DNA of 64,000 bases from Bog-473 sp963817735. Lineage in GTDB: Bacteria > Actinomycetota > Acidimicrobiia > Acidimicrobiales > RAAP-2. Both the position numbers and the translations under genes were made by a program. The DNA lies in the NCBI GenBank assembly GCA_963817735.1, contig CAWFPP010000010.1, positions 248,001-312,000 on the forward strand. The letters run 5' to 3'. This document shows positions 8,788 to 16,927 of the stretch, one piece after another. Position 1 is the stretch's first letter; each line of letters opens with the position of its first letter. The notes below the pieces were generated by a model. It made no database searches. It saw only the letters and a program-made list of their open reading frames with translations, and was not told the origin of the DNA.

Positions 8788-8875
8788 GCGGTGCAGTCTT
8801 GCCGGTGGGTGCGACACTGCGGATCGATGCGACGGAAGTCTTCGATCGCCGTCTGTCTGTCTTGGGCGACGAGCC

Positions 8876-9625
8876 TCAGTCGGCGACGAGGTCTTCGGCC
8901 TGGGTGGCCTGCGAGGTCGCTGCGGCAGGCTCTGGGATCCCCAACGCGTTGACGAAGAGCCGGGCCATTTGCTCCACGCCGAGATCGAAGTCGCAATCCA
9001 CCAGACCCTGGACGAACCACATCTCGGGGAAGCGGTAGGTCATGGCCCCCAATCCGGCCGCGGCGATCGCAGGGTCGAGGCGTTCGTCGGCCAGCCCGTG
9101 TTGCTGCAGGCGACGGATGGAGTCGGCGATCTGCGCCGACGAGGCATGGTGGCGCTCGTTGCGGAAGGCGCGGAGGGTGTCGTCGAAGCGCGACACCTGC
9201 TCGATCACGCCCATGATGCGAGCCTCGTCGCGATAGCTCTCGAAGTTCCGACGGATCCCCTCATGGATCCGCTCGTACGGCGAGGCGGTCGAGCGTGAGT
9301 CAAGGATGACGCTATAGAGCGGCTCGCTGAGACGCTGCTCCACTTCGGCCGCCACCTCTCGGAAGACCTCCTCTTTCGATTCGAAGTAGTGGTAGAAGGA
9401 ACCGTGCGAGAGGCCGGCCCGCTCGGCAATGTCGGAGATCCGGGCGTCGAGGAAGCCGTCTTGCTCGAAGACGTCCTTCGCCGCAGCCAGCAGGCGCGCC
9501 CGCGTCTCGACACCTTTGCGGGATCGGGGCCCGCTCGGCTTGTCGCTCACGAGCGCCGGCGTCGGGTCCGCGGTTGAGGTCGACACGGCGTCCTCCTTCC
9601 CTGCTGAGTCCGGCGACGATGGCAT
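8876..9625 (-). CDS. TetR/AcrR family transcriptional regulator
   Basis: Regulator of 249 aa. Residues about 35-85 form the TetR helix-turn-helix, including the recognition segment ISDIAERAGLSHGSFYHYF. The C-terminal two thirds are helical, as in ligand-binding TetR domains. Its ATG (9623-9625) overlaps the stop codon of the zinc-ribbon/thiolase gene upstream, so the two are translationally coupled and the regulator probably controls its own operon. Acyl-CoA or fatty-acid ligands are usual for TetR proteins in such clusters (inference). A TTGACGTC-type motif ahead of the operon at 11,333 is a candidate binding site. The first 30 residues are low-complexity and may start later. Confidence 0.88.
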   Translation of the reverse strand: MPSSPDSAGKEDAVSTSTADPTPALVSDKPSGPRSRKGVETRARLLAAAKDVFEQDGFLDARISDIAERAGLSHGSFYHYFESKEEVFREVAAEVEQRLSEPLYSVILDSRSTASPYERIHEGIRRNFESYRDEARIMGVIEQVSRFDDTLRAFRNERHHASSAQIADSIRRLQQHGLADERLDPAIAAAGLGAMTYRFPEMWFVQGLVDCDFDLGVEQMARLFVNALGIPEPAAATSQATQAEDLVAD

Positions 9626-11281
9626 CAGACGTCCTTCCGCTGCAAAAGGAGCACACCGGACGGCGTGCCACCACCGGAGGTGACCACTGCCGTCTTCGCA
9701 TCGGCCACCTGGCGCTCTCCGGCGTCGTGACGCAACTGCGTGACCGCCTCGTACAGGAAGCCGAAGCCGTGCGACCGCCCCTCGGAGAGCTGTCCACCGT
9801 GCGGATTGACGGGAAGCTCACCTTCGAGGGCGATGCGGCGCCCGCCGTCGAGCCAGTCGTAGGCCTCGCCGAACCCGCAGAATCCGAGGCCTTCGAGCCA
9901 CGAGATGGCGTTGAAAGTGAAGCCGTCGTAGACCAGGGCCACGTCGACCTCGGATGGTCGCACACTTGTGCGGGTCCATAGGTGGGCGGCCTGACCGATG
10001 ACCTGGGGCTCATGGGTCAGGGTGTCCTGGTCCCACGACACTCGCTCGAGGATCTGAGTGCCGGCCGCCTCGATGCGCACCGCCGGGTGGGGGAGGTCGT
10101 CGGCGACCGAAGCGGCGGAGACGATGACGGCGATGGAGCCGTCGCACGGGATGTCGCAGTCGTAGAGCCCGAACGGCGAGGTGATGGGACGCGCCGGAAA
10201 GGTAGTCGTCCATCGTCATGGGTTCCCGGTAGATGGCAGCGGGGTTCAGTGCTGCGTTCCGTCGACCGTTGATGGCGATGAACCCCAGCATCTCGCGGGG
10301 AACGTTGTAGCGGTGCAGGTATTGATTGGCATTCATGGCGATCCAGTTGGCGGCGGAGATCGCACCGAAGGGGGCGCGCCACTCACGGAACGGGCCCGAG
10401 ACGCGCTCGGCTCGATGCCCGCCCGCTTTTGTCTGGCCCGACGCAGCCTGCGCCGCCAGCACGGCGAACGTGGACTCCCAGACCGTGCGGAAGCAGAGGA
10501 CGTGACGGCACAGACCCGCCGCCACCGCCAGGGCAGCGGCAATGATCGAGCCGCCGGGCCCGGGCAGGTCGCCGCCCCCGTTGTGCCATGTCGGGTGGAT
10601 GCGCAGCGCCTCCTCCATGGCTGTGACGCCCCCCTCGCTCATGCCGCCACCGCTCGACCCTGGGTACGTCGACAGTCCGTCGATGTCGTCCAGCGTCAGC
10701 CCCGCGTCGGCGATTGCCGCCAGGCTGGCATCGACGGCCAGCGCGAGCGGGTCGATCATCAGCCGCCGGCCGAAGGCGGAGCGCCCGATGCCGCTGAGGA
10801 CGGCCCGGTGCTCGAAGCGCTCGTCGATGAGAGGCGCGCGGGGGAGTGGCCGGACCGGCTCCGCGACCCGGTCGACCGGATCGACGGATCCCGTCGGCTC
10901 GAAGAGCGGGAGCCACACGTCCTCCTGCTGCAGGAACCGGACCGAGACCTCCTGATCGATCTGGACATCGCCCGGCTCGCACCCCACGATGTTGGTCGTG
11001 AGGTGGACCCGTGGATCCTCCGCCAGCGCGACGTTTGCGATGACGTACGGCGGATCGAAGTCCGGCAGCCAGCGGTGGGTGTTGACCGTGAAACCCACGA
11101 TGGTGCCGCGTCCCGACACCGCCGTCGGCTTGGACGAACGGCTGCGGCAGTACGGGCAGATGGGCACCGGGGGGTGGACCAGCTCACCGCAGTCGCTACA
11201 GCCCTGAATGCGGAGGGTGCCGTCGGCGCCCGAGGTCCAAAACCAGTCGTTGGCCGGGGTGAGCTCGGGGAGGGGCCGCAT
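9625..11281 (-). CDS. Zinc ribbon/OB-fold and thiolase fusion, frameshifted
   Basis: Reading along the minus strand from ATG 11281, the protein starts with a DUF35-type zinc ribbon (Cys28, Cys31, Cys42, Cys45) and an OB fold to about residue 125, then a thiolase domain of the lipid-transfer (SCP2-thiolase) type. Such DUF35 and thiolase-like proteins usually work as partners in acyl-CoA or steroid side-chain breakdown; here they are joined. After about residue 362 the frame breaks: one extra C at 10194-10195 shifts translation, and the next frame (from about 10193 to the stop at 9625-9627) continues the thiolase smoothly, including an NPHGG motif and a QLRHDAG end. Repaired length is about 551 aa. 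It may be a sequencing error or a fresh mutation. Confidence 0.8.
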
Positions 11282-11330
11282 CACATGGCCCCGCGGCGCC
11301 GCCGGAACCGGACCGGGGCGCCGGACCCAG

Positions 11331-11350
11331 TATTGACATCGACGTCGCAA
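11331..11350 (-). promoter_or_regulatory. Candidate operator upstream of the thiolase fusion (motif a)
   Basis: Read on the minus strand this is GACGTCGATGTCAATA, matching 12 of 13 positions of the element at 16871-16883 (GACGTCAATGTCA). It lies about 50 bases ahead of the thiolase-fusion start and about 140 bases ahead of the divergent dehydrogenase gene, so it could serve both. Confidence 0.45.
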
Positions 11351-11486
11351 TCGAACACGTCGCCATGTTACGTGCCACGGCCGACAGTGCCCGAGCCAAC
11401 CCTCCGCTCGGCGGGGACGCCGTGCCTGAGAACCGGCCTCCAGCCAGAACGGCGGTGGTCGAGGCTGGCCATAAGATCCCGGCGAT

Positions 11487-12992
11487 ATGACGCCCTCCTC
11501 GACTGACGTGCGGCACATCGGGCACTGGATCGCCGGCCGGACCGTACCGGGAGACTCGGGCCGGACCGCACCGGTCTACGACCCGGCCCGGGGAGTGCAG
11601 GCCGCCGAGGTGGCCCTGGCCTCGCCGGCGGAGGTCGACGCGGTGGTGGCATCGGCGGTCGAGGCCTCCCACGAGTGGCGCTCCTCCTCGCTCACCCGGC
11701 GGGCCAGCCTGCTGTTCCGTCTGCGTGAGCTGCTCGACGCCAGTCGGGACGAGCTCGCCGCCGCCGTGACCAGCGAGCACGGCAAGGTGCTCGAGGATGC
11801 GCGGGGCGAGGTAGCGCGCGGCATCGAGAACGTCGAGTTCGCCTGCGGTGTCCCGAACCTCTTGAAGGGGTCGTCCAACTCGGAGGTCTCGACGGGCATC
11901 GACATCCGCACGGTGCTCGAGCCGATGGGGGTCGTGGCCGGCATCACACCCTTCAACTTCCCGGTCATGGTGCCGATGTGGATGATGGCCAACGCCATCG
12001 CCTGCGGGAATTGTTTCGTCTTGAAGCCGTCGGAGAAGGATCCCTCGGCCTCTCTCGTCCTGGCCGACATCGTGCAGCGGGCCGGCTTCCCCGACGGCGT
12101 CTTCAGCGTCGTGCAGGGCGACCGCGAGGCGGTCGAGACGCTGCTGGCCCACCCCGACGTGGCCGCTATCTCGTTCGTGGGCAGCACCCCGGTCGCGCGT
12201 CACATCTACGAGACGGGCACGCGTCACGGCAAGCGGGTCCAGGCGCTCGGTGGCGCCAAGAACCATATGGTCGTGATGCCCGACGCCGACATCGACGCGG
12301 CTGCTGACGCAGCAATCTCGGCCGCATACGGCTCGGCCGGCGAACGGTGCATGGCGATTTCCGTGGTCGTGGCCGTGGGAGCCGTGGCCGATCCCCTCAT
12401 CGATGCCATCGCCAGCCGGATTCCCGATGTCGTCGTCGGTGCGGGCGATGACCAGTCGTCGATGATGGGCCCACTCATCACCGCGGAGCATCGTGCGCGC
12501 GTGCAGTCGTACGTCGAGCGCGCGGCGGACGAAGGGGCCAAGGTGGTGGTCGACGGTGCCCGCGCCGAGCAGGTGGACGGATTCTTCGTGGGCTGCTCGT
12601 TGCTCGACGATGTGAAGCCGGGCATGCGGGTCTATGACGACGAGATCTTCGGACCTGTGCTCAGCGTCGTGCGCGTCCCCACCTTCGACGAGGCGCTCAC
12701 GCTGGTGAACGACAACCCCTACGGCAACGGCACGGCCCTGTACACCCGGGACGGCGGCATCGCGCGTCGCTTCGAACGAGAGATCCAGGTCGGCATGGTC
12801 GGCATCAACGTGCCGATCCCCGTCCCTGTGGCGTCGCATTCCTTCGGCGGATGGAAGGCCTCCATTTTCGGTGACTCCTCCATCTACGGCCCGGACGGGA
12901 TTCGCTTCTACACGCGGCCGAAGGTCGTGACGTCCCGCTGGCCCGATCCCGGACCGACCAGCATGGAGTTGCACTTCCCGACGAATCGTTGA
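11487..12992 (+). CDS. mmsA: Methylmalonate-semialdehyde dehydrogenase (CoA-acylating)
   Basis: Aldehyde dehydrogenase of 501 aa. It has the features of the CoA-dependent branch: PFNFPVMVP at 155-163, Lys180 and Ser233 of the NAD site (VLKPSE and FVGSTPVA), catalytic Cys288 in GERCMA, and Asn259 in LGGAKNH where hydrolytic enzymes carry the general-base Glu. Family members convert methylmalonate or malonate semialdehyde to propionyl- or acetyl-CoA with NAD+ in valine, inositol or pyrimidine breakdown. It is divergent from the thiolase/TetR operon and upstream of an amidohydrolase. With the isobutyryl-CoA-mutase-like gene at 27.7 kb, it points to branched C4 acid metabolism (inference). The gene is intact and of normal length. 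Confidence 0.85.
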   Translation: MTPSSTDVRHIGHWIAGRTVPGDSGRTAPVYDPARGVQAAEVALASPAEVDAVVASAVEASHEWRSSSLTRRASLLFRLRELLDASRDELAAAVTSEHGKVLEDARGEVARGIENVEFACGVPNLLKGSSNSEVSTGIDIRTVLEPMGVVAGITPFNFPVMVPMWMMANAIACGNCFVLKPSEKDPSASLVLADIVQRAGFPDGVFSVVQGDREAVETLLAHPDVAAISFVGSTPVARHIYETGTRHGKRVQALGGAKNHMVVMPDADIDAAADAAISAAYGSAGERCMAISVVVAVGAVADPLIDAIASRIPDVVVGAGDDQSSMMGPLITAEHRARVQSYVERAADEGAKVVVDGARAEQVDGFFVGCSLLDDVKPGMRVYDDEIFGPVLSVVRVPTFDEALTLVNDNPYGNGTALYTRDGGIARRFEREIQVGMVGINVPIPVPVASHSFGGWKASIFGDSSIYGPDGIRFYTRPKVVTSRWPDPGPTSMELHFPTNR

Positions 12993-13040
12993 CCCCACGA
13001 CGCGCGCCGGGCTCGGCGGCGTAGACTGGCAAAAGTCCAC

Positions 13041-13062
13041 GGTGAACAGGTAATTCACCTGT
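13041..13062. terminator. Hairpin after mmsA
   Basis: Two alternative hairpins overlap here: ACAGGT/ACCTGT around AATTC (13046-13062) and GGTGAA/TTCACC (13041-13059). No T-run follows. It sits about 50 bases after the dehydrogenase stop, so it may end transcription or be part of the control region of the next gene. Confidence 0.3.
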
Positions 13063-13091
13063 CAGCGGGGCGGCTGAGGCGGACCGATGTA

Positions 13092-13125
13092 TGACATTGA
13101 CGTCATAGTCAAAAACGCTTATCCT
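13092..13125 (+). promoter_or_regulatory. Promoter with embedded palindromic operator (motif b)
   Basis: TTGACG at 13097-13102, a 17-base spacer and TATCCT at 13120-13125 form a good vegetative promoter. The ATG at 13132 is only seven bases beyond the -10 box, which implies a leaderless transcript. The near-palindrome TGACATTGAC/GTCATAGTCA (13092-13111; 8 of 10 positions pair) covers the -35 box, so a bound regulator would block RNA polymerase. Confidence 0.6.
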
Positions 13126-13131
13126 TTCACT

Positions 13132-14331
13132 ATGCCGAGAGTTTGCGATTTCCCCGTTTTCGACGCCGACAACCACTTCTACGAGACCCGGGACTCGTTC
13201 ACGAGGTACCTGCCGGATCGCTACAAGGGCGCCATCGACTACGTCGAGCTGCGCGGCCGCACGAAGATCATGATCCGGGGCACCGTGAGCGAGTACATCC
13301 CGAACCCGACCTTCGAGGTCGTGGCCCGGCCCGGGGCCCAGGAGGAGTACTTCCGCAAAGGCAACCCCGAGGGCAAGTCCTACCGAGAGGTGATCGGTGA
13401 GCCGATGCGCAGCATCCCGGCCTTCCAGCACCCGGCGCCCCGTATCGAGGTGATGAACGAGCTCGGCGTCGACCGGTCTCTCATGTTCCCCACGCTGGCC
13501 AGTCTTTTGGAAGAGCGCATGCGGGACGATCCCGAGCTGACGCACGCGGCGATCCACTCGCTGAACGAGTGGATGTACGAAGAGTGGCAGTTCAACTACG
13601 AGGATCGGATCTTCGCCACGCCGGTCATCACGCTCCCCATTGTGGAGAAGGCCATCGAGGAGCTCGAATGGTGCGTGGAGCGGGGCGCCAAGACGGTGCT
13701 CATCCGCCCCGCGCCCCCAGCGGGCTACCGCGGCTCGCGCTCGTTCGGCTATCCCGAGTTCGACCCGTTCTGGCAGGCCGTAGTCGATGCCGACATCCTC
13801 GTGTCGATGCACTCCTCGGACAGTGGCTACGCGCGCTACACGAGCGACTGGACGGGCCCGAGCGAGATGCTGCCCTTCCGCCTCGACTCGTTCACCTACA
13901 TGACCGGCGGTCATCGGCCGATTCAAGACACGATGGCGGCCTTCGTCTGCCACGGCGTGTTCGCCCGTTTCCCCGACCTCCGTGTCGCGTCCATCGAGGC
14001 CGGTGGCGAGTGGATCCGAGGGTTCGTCAACCACCTCGGCGACACCTACCGGAAGATGCCGAACGCCTTTGACGGCGATCCTGTCGAGCAGTTCAAGCGC
14101 AACGTCTACGTGAGCCCGTTCCACGAGGACGACCTGGGGGAGATCATCGACGTGATCGGCGCCGACCACGTCCTCTTCGGTTCTGACTACCCTCACCCCG
14201 AGGGGCTGGCCGAGCCGTGCAGCTACGTCGACCACCTTCCCGAGGGCCTCTCGGACGAGGACGTGCGCAAGATCATGGGCGGCAACCTGGCCCGGATCAT
14301 GCGCGTCGAGCAGGCCGCCGCGGTCGTGTGA
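13132..14331 (+). CDS. Amidohydrolase family (COG2159-type) metal-dependent hydrolase, copy 1
   Basis: TIM-barrel hydrolase of 399 aa in the ACMSD-like/COG2159 group. The N-terminal metal segment is FPVFDADNHFYE (Asp11, Asp13, His15), the usual variant of the HxH motif in this branch. Later expected ligands are seen in SMHSSDSG and in FGSDYPHPEG near residue 347. Members are decarboxylases or hydrolases of carboxylic and aromatic acids (family knowledge); the substrate is unknown. It starts at the ATG at 13132, which fits the leaderless promoter; an upstream in-frame ATG at 13087 would include the operator. The copy at 33.0 kb is clearly homologous throughout; that at 25.9 kb is more distant. 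Confidence 0.85.
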   Translation: MPRVCDFPVFDADNHFYETRDSFTRYLPDRYKGAIDYVELRGRTKIMIRGTVSEYIPNPTFEVVARPGAQEEYFRKGNPEGKSYREVIGEPMRSIPAFQHPAPRIEVMNELGVDRSLMFPTLASLLEERMRDDPELTHAAIHSLNEWMYEEWQFNYEDRIFATPVITLPIVEKAIEELEWCVERGAKTVLIRPAPPAGYRGSRSFGYPEFDPFWQAVVDADILVSMHSSDSGYARYTSDWTGPSEMLPFRLDSFTYMTGGHRPIQDTMAAFVCHGVFARFPDLRVASIEAGGEWIRGFVNHLGDTYRKMPNAFDGDPVEQFKRNVYVSPFHEDDLGEIIDVIGADHVLFGSDYPHPEGLAEPCSYVDHLPEGLSDEDVRKIMGGNLARIMRVEQAAAVV

Positions 14332-14454
14332 TTCCCACCCACCCCTGCCCTGTGGCGAGTCCGCGGGGCGTCCGGCGGCCAAGGTGCATCGCGGCGTTTC
14401 TAACAGTAGGGTCACTTTCCGAACGACACGCTGCACTCGTGGAGGAGCCGCCAT

Positions 14455-15363
14455 ATGCCTGACTACAAGTTCGTGACCTACGAGAAGCTCGACTCGGGGA
14501 AGGTGGCGCGCATCATGCTCAACCGCCCCGAGGCGCGCAACGCCCAGAACCGCGGGCTCCTGGTCGATCTGAACGACGCGTTCCTCGAGGCTGAGGCCGA
14601 CGACGAGGTCCGGGTCGTGATCCTCGGCGGCATGGGTCCGATGTTCTCCTCGGGACACGACATGGGCTCGAAGGTCGCCATGGAGGAGGGCAGGCAGGGA
14701 TCGAATCCGCACTACACGAGCTCCATCAACGGCGCGACGCGCCAGGGCGCCGAAAGCCTGATGCTCCAGGAGTGGCACTACTACTTCGAGAACACGCGTC
14801 GGTGGCGCAATCTTCGCAAGATCACCATCGGGCAGGCGCACGGCGACGTGTACGCGGCGGGACTGATGCTCCTCTGGGCCTGCGATCTCATCGTCTGCGC
14901 CGAGGGCACTCGTTTCGCCGACGTCGTGGGCACCCGCCTCGGCATGTGCGGGACGGAGTACTTCGCGCACCCGTGGGAGTTCGGTCCGCGTAAGGCGAAG
15001 GAGCTCCTCCTGACGGGTGACTCCATCGACGCCGAAGAGGCGCACGGCCTCGGCATGGTCAGCAAGATCTTTCCCGCCGACGACCTCACACAGCGCACGC
15101 AGGAGTTCGCGGAGCGGATCGCCATACTGCCGTCGATCACGTCGTTGCTGGTGAAGGAAGCCGTGAACCAGAGCGTCGACAACATGGGCTTCTACAACGC
15201 GTTGAATGCTTGCTTCACGTTGCACGAGCTCAACCACTCGCACTGGGCCCAGGTCAACGAGGACAAGTTCCCGGTGGCCAAGGAGGACAGCGGGCTGCCG
15301 AACTGGAAGAACGCGCCGCCGATCGTGCCGTCCGTCAAGGACAAGGTCCGAGCGGACTCCTGA
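14455..15363 (+). CDS. Enoyl-CoA hydratase/isomerase family protein
   Basis: Crotonase-fold protein of 302 aa. The oxyanion-hole segments are present: FSSGHDMGSK after the first core strands and GQAHGDVYAAGLMLLWACD in the middle. The position that carries the second catalytic Glu in typical hydratases reads LGMCGTEYFAHPWEFG, a variant also found in crotonase-like proteins of unknown specificity. The protein is about 40 residues longer than standard hydratases, with an inserted Gln/Asn/Tyr-rich loop around residues 78-115. It probably acts on an acyl-CoA intermediate in the cytoplasm. It follows amidohydrolase copy 1 by about 120 bases on the same strand. Confidence 0.83.
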   Translation: MPDYKFVTYEKLDSGKVARIMLNRPEARNAQNRGLLVDLNDAFLEAEADDEVRVVILGGMGPMFSSGHDMGSKVAMEEGRQGSNPHYTSSINGATRQGAESLMLQEWHYYFENTRRWRNLRKITIGQAHGDVYAAGLMLLWACDLIVCAEGTRFADVVGTRLGMCGTEYFAHPWEFGPRKAKELLLTGDSIDAEEAHGLGMVSKIFPADDLTQRTQEFAERIAILPSITSLLVKEAVNQSVDNMGFYNALNACFTLHELNHSHWAQVNEDKFPVAKEDSGLPNWKNAPPIVPSVKDKVRADS

Positions 15364-15390
15364 ACGGCACACGGCACCGGTGACACCCTC

Positions 15391-15413
15391 GGGGACGGCC
15401 GTCGGCCGTCCCC
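15391..15413 (+). terminator. GC-rich hairpin after the enoyl-CoA hydratase gene
   Basis: GGGGACGGCC at 15391-15400 pairs perfectly with GGCCGTCCCC at 15404-15413 around a GTC loop, 28 bases after the hydratase stop codon. There is no T-tract, but such strong GC hairpins are common intrinsic-terminator forms in actinobacteria. Confidence 0.55.
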
Positions 15414-15434
15414 ACCGCGAGCGAAGGGCGTGAC

Positions 15435-16799
15435 GTGACGACGCGGGATGTCGCTTCCCCGGTTGCGCCGCGCGACGACGCCGAGCCGGTGCTCCGGCGG
15501 GCACCCTTCTCGGACAACCCGAGGGTGGGAGCACGCGGGCAACGGACCAGGCAGCGCATCCTCGATGCGGCGCTGCAGCTCTTCGGCGACGAGGGCTTCC
15601 ATCGGTGCAGCATCGCTCGCATCAGCGAGCAGGCCAGCTGCTCGAGGGTCTCCTTCTACCAGTACTTCTCAGGCAAGGAGGACGTCTTCAGCAGCCTGGC
15701 GGGGCAGGTCGCTCGCCAGATCAGCGCGTCGACCGAAGCCATCGACCCACTGACGCCGGAGGCGGACGGCTGGGAAGGCCTGCGAGCCTGGGTCGGTCGC
15801 TACGGCGACATCCATGCGCGTTACGGCCCGATCTTCCAGGCCCTGCCGGCGGCGCTCGAGAACGACGACGGCTTGACCACCGCGGTGGTCCGCCTGCGCG
15901 ATCAGAGCGTTGGCCGCCTCCGCTCGAAGCTCTCCACCAGTGATCTGCCGCCACGCCAGCTCGATCCGCTCCTGGCCCTGTTGCTGGCCTGTCTGGCCAG
16001 GACGCTCGACGATGCCGCCAGCCTTCGTGCGGTGGCCCCGGAGGTCTATTCCAGGGAACGGGTCGAGGTCGCCATCACCGACGTCATCCACCGCTCGCTC
16101 TTCGGCCGCAGCGCCGTCAACGTGCACGGCGGTCCCCGCACACCTCCCCCGCGGGTGCCCTTCGGGCCCGTGGTCCGCGACATGCTTCAGAAGGAGGAGG
16201 CCATCCAATCCGGAACGGACAAGCGCACCGCCGTCAAGGCGTTGGTGGAGAACGGCCGCGACGTCTTCGTCCAGCGGGGCTATCACCGCACCCGAGTCGA
16301 CGACCTCGCCGCGGCGGCCGGGGTGTCCCACGGGGTCTTCTACCGCTATTTCGAGAACAAGGACGAGCTGGCCATCGTGCTCACCGTGCAAGCGATGCGT
16401 GTCGTCGCCGACGCGTTCGTGGACATCCCGGATTTGACGACACAGAACGGTCCGGAACTGCAGAACGGACCGGAACTGCGTCGGTGGCTCCGGCGGTACA
16501 ACGCGGCGCAGTCAGGCGAGGCCGCCATGATCCGCGTCTGGGTCGGCGCCGCGCTCGAGGACGCCAGGCTGCGTTCGCTCTCCGCCTCGGCGCTCGACTG
16601 GGGGCGTCGCCAGATGGTGCCGATACTCGGCGGTCGTGGCTTCGGCGACGTGGAGGTGGACGCCGTGGTGATGGTGGCGCTGCTCGGAGCCTTCGGCGCA
16701 CAGCAGCGCGGCGCGGCGGCGGTGGACGCGGCGGCGCATGTCGTGGAGCGGGGGCTGCTGGGCCGTCCGGGAGCGAGTGATCTCAACGGCCTTGGGTGA
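15435..16799 (+). CDS. Tandem TetR regulator (two TetR units in one chain)
   Basis: Regulator of 454 aa built of two complete TetR-like units. The first DNA-binding domain spans about residues 35-85 (SIARISEQASCSRVSFYQYF) with a helical ligand domain to about 220. A linker rich in Pro follows, then a second helix-turn-helix at about 264-312 (VDDLAAAAGVSHGVFYRYF) and a second helical domain. TetR proteins normally act as homodimers of about 200 aa; a covalent tandem would form a built-in pseudo-dimer or bridge two operators. It lies between the catabolic genes and the ABC importer operon, with a candidate operator just downstream at 16.87 kb. The second ligand domain contains a duplicated QNGPEL hexapeptide. 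Confidence 0.88.
   Translation: MTTRDVASPVAPRDDAEPVLRRAPFSDNPRVGARGQRTRQRILDAALQLFGDEGFHRCSIARISEQASCSRVSFYQYFSGKEDVFSSLAGQVARQISASTEAIDPLTPEADGWEGLRAWVGRYGDIHARYGPIFQALPAALENDDGLTTAVVRLRDQSVGRLRSKLSTSDLPPRQLDPLLALLLACLARTLDDAASLRAVAPEVYSRERVEVAITDVIHRSLFGRSAVNVHGGPRTPPPRVPFGPVVRDMLQKEEAIQSGTDKRTAVKALVENGRDVFVQRGYHRTRVDDLAAAAGVSHGVFYRYFENKDELAIVLTVQAMRVVADAFVDIPDLTTQNGPELQNGPELRRWLRRYNAAQSGEAAMIRVWVGAALEDARLRSLSASALDWGRRQMVPILGGRGFGDVEVDAVVMVALLGAFGAQQRGAAAVDAAAHVVERGLLGRPGASDLNGLG
16443..16478 (+). repeat. 18-bp tandem duplication inside the tandem TetR gene
   Basis: CAGAACGGTCCGGAACTG (16443-16460) is followed at once by a copy with one substitution (16461-16478). It encodes QNGPEL twice and keeps the frame, indicating a recent in-frame duplication in a loop of the second ligand domain. 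Confidence 0.85.
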
Positions 16800-16864
16800 T
16801 ACTCCGTCGCAGGTCAACGGGCATTTCAGCTGTCGTGCACGATGCCGCCTGCATCGTTAGTATC

Positions 16865-16883
16865 TGAATCGACGTCAATGTCA
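16865..16883 (+). promoter_or_regulatory. Candidate operator upstream of the Liv operon (motif c)
   Basis: GACGTCAATGTCA (16871-16883) is the exact reverse complement of TGACATTGACGTC in the promoter at 13,092. It lies 45 bases before the ATG of the fused permease and just after the tandem TetR gene, so TetR control of the importer is likely (inference). Confidence 0.5.
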
Positions 16884-16927
16884 GAAATGCCCCGGCGGAG
16901 CCGGCCGGTGAGAAGGGGTCCGCAGGA

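Noticed and set aside
11196..13058. 620-codon minus frame opposite the dehydrogenase gene
   Set aside because: Same GC-rich shadow effect; the plus strand encodes a complete aldehyde dehydrogenase.
12805..15534. Very long minus-strand open frame (909 codons) opposite the amidohydrolase and hydratase genes
   Set aside because: It covers two well-supported plus-strand genes, is dominated by Arg/His/Val/Asp from complementary GC-rich codons, and has no domain.
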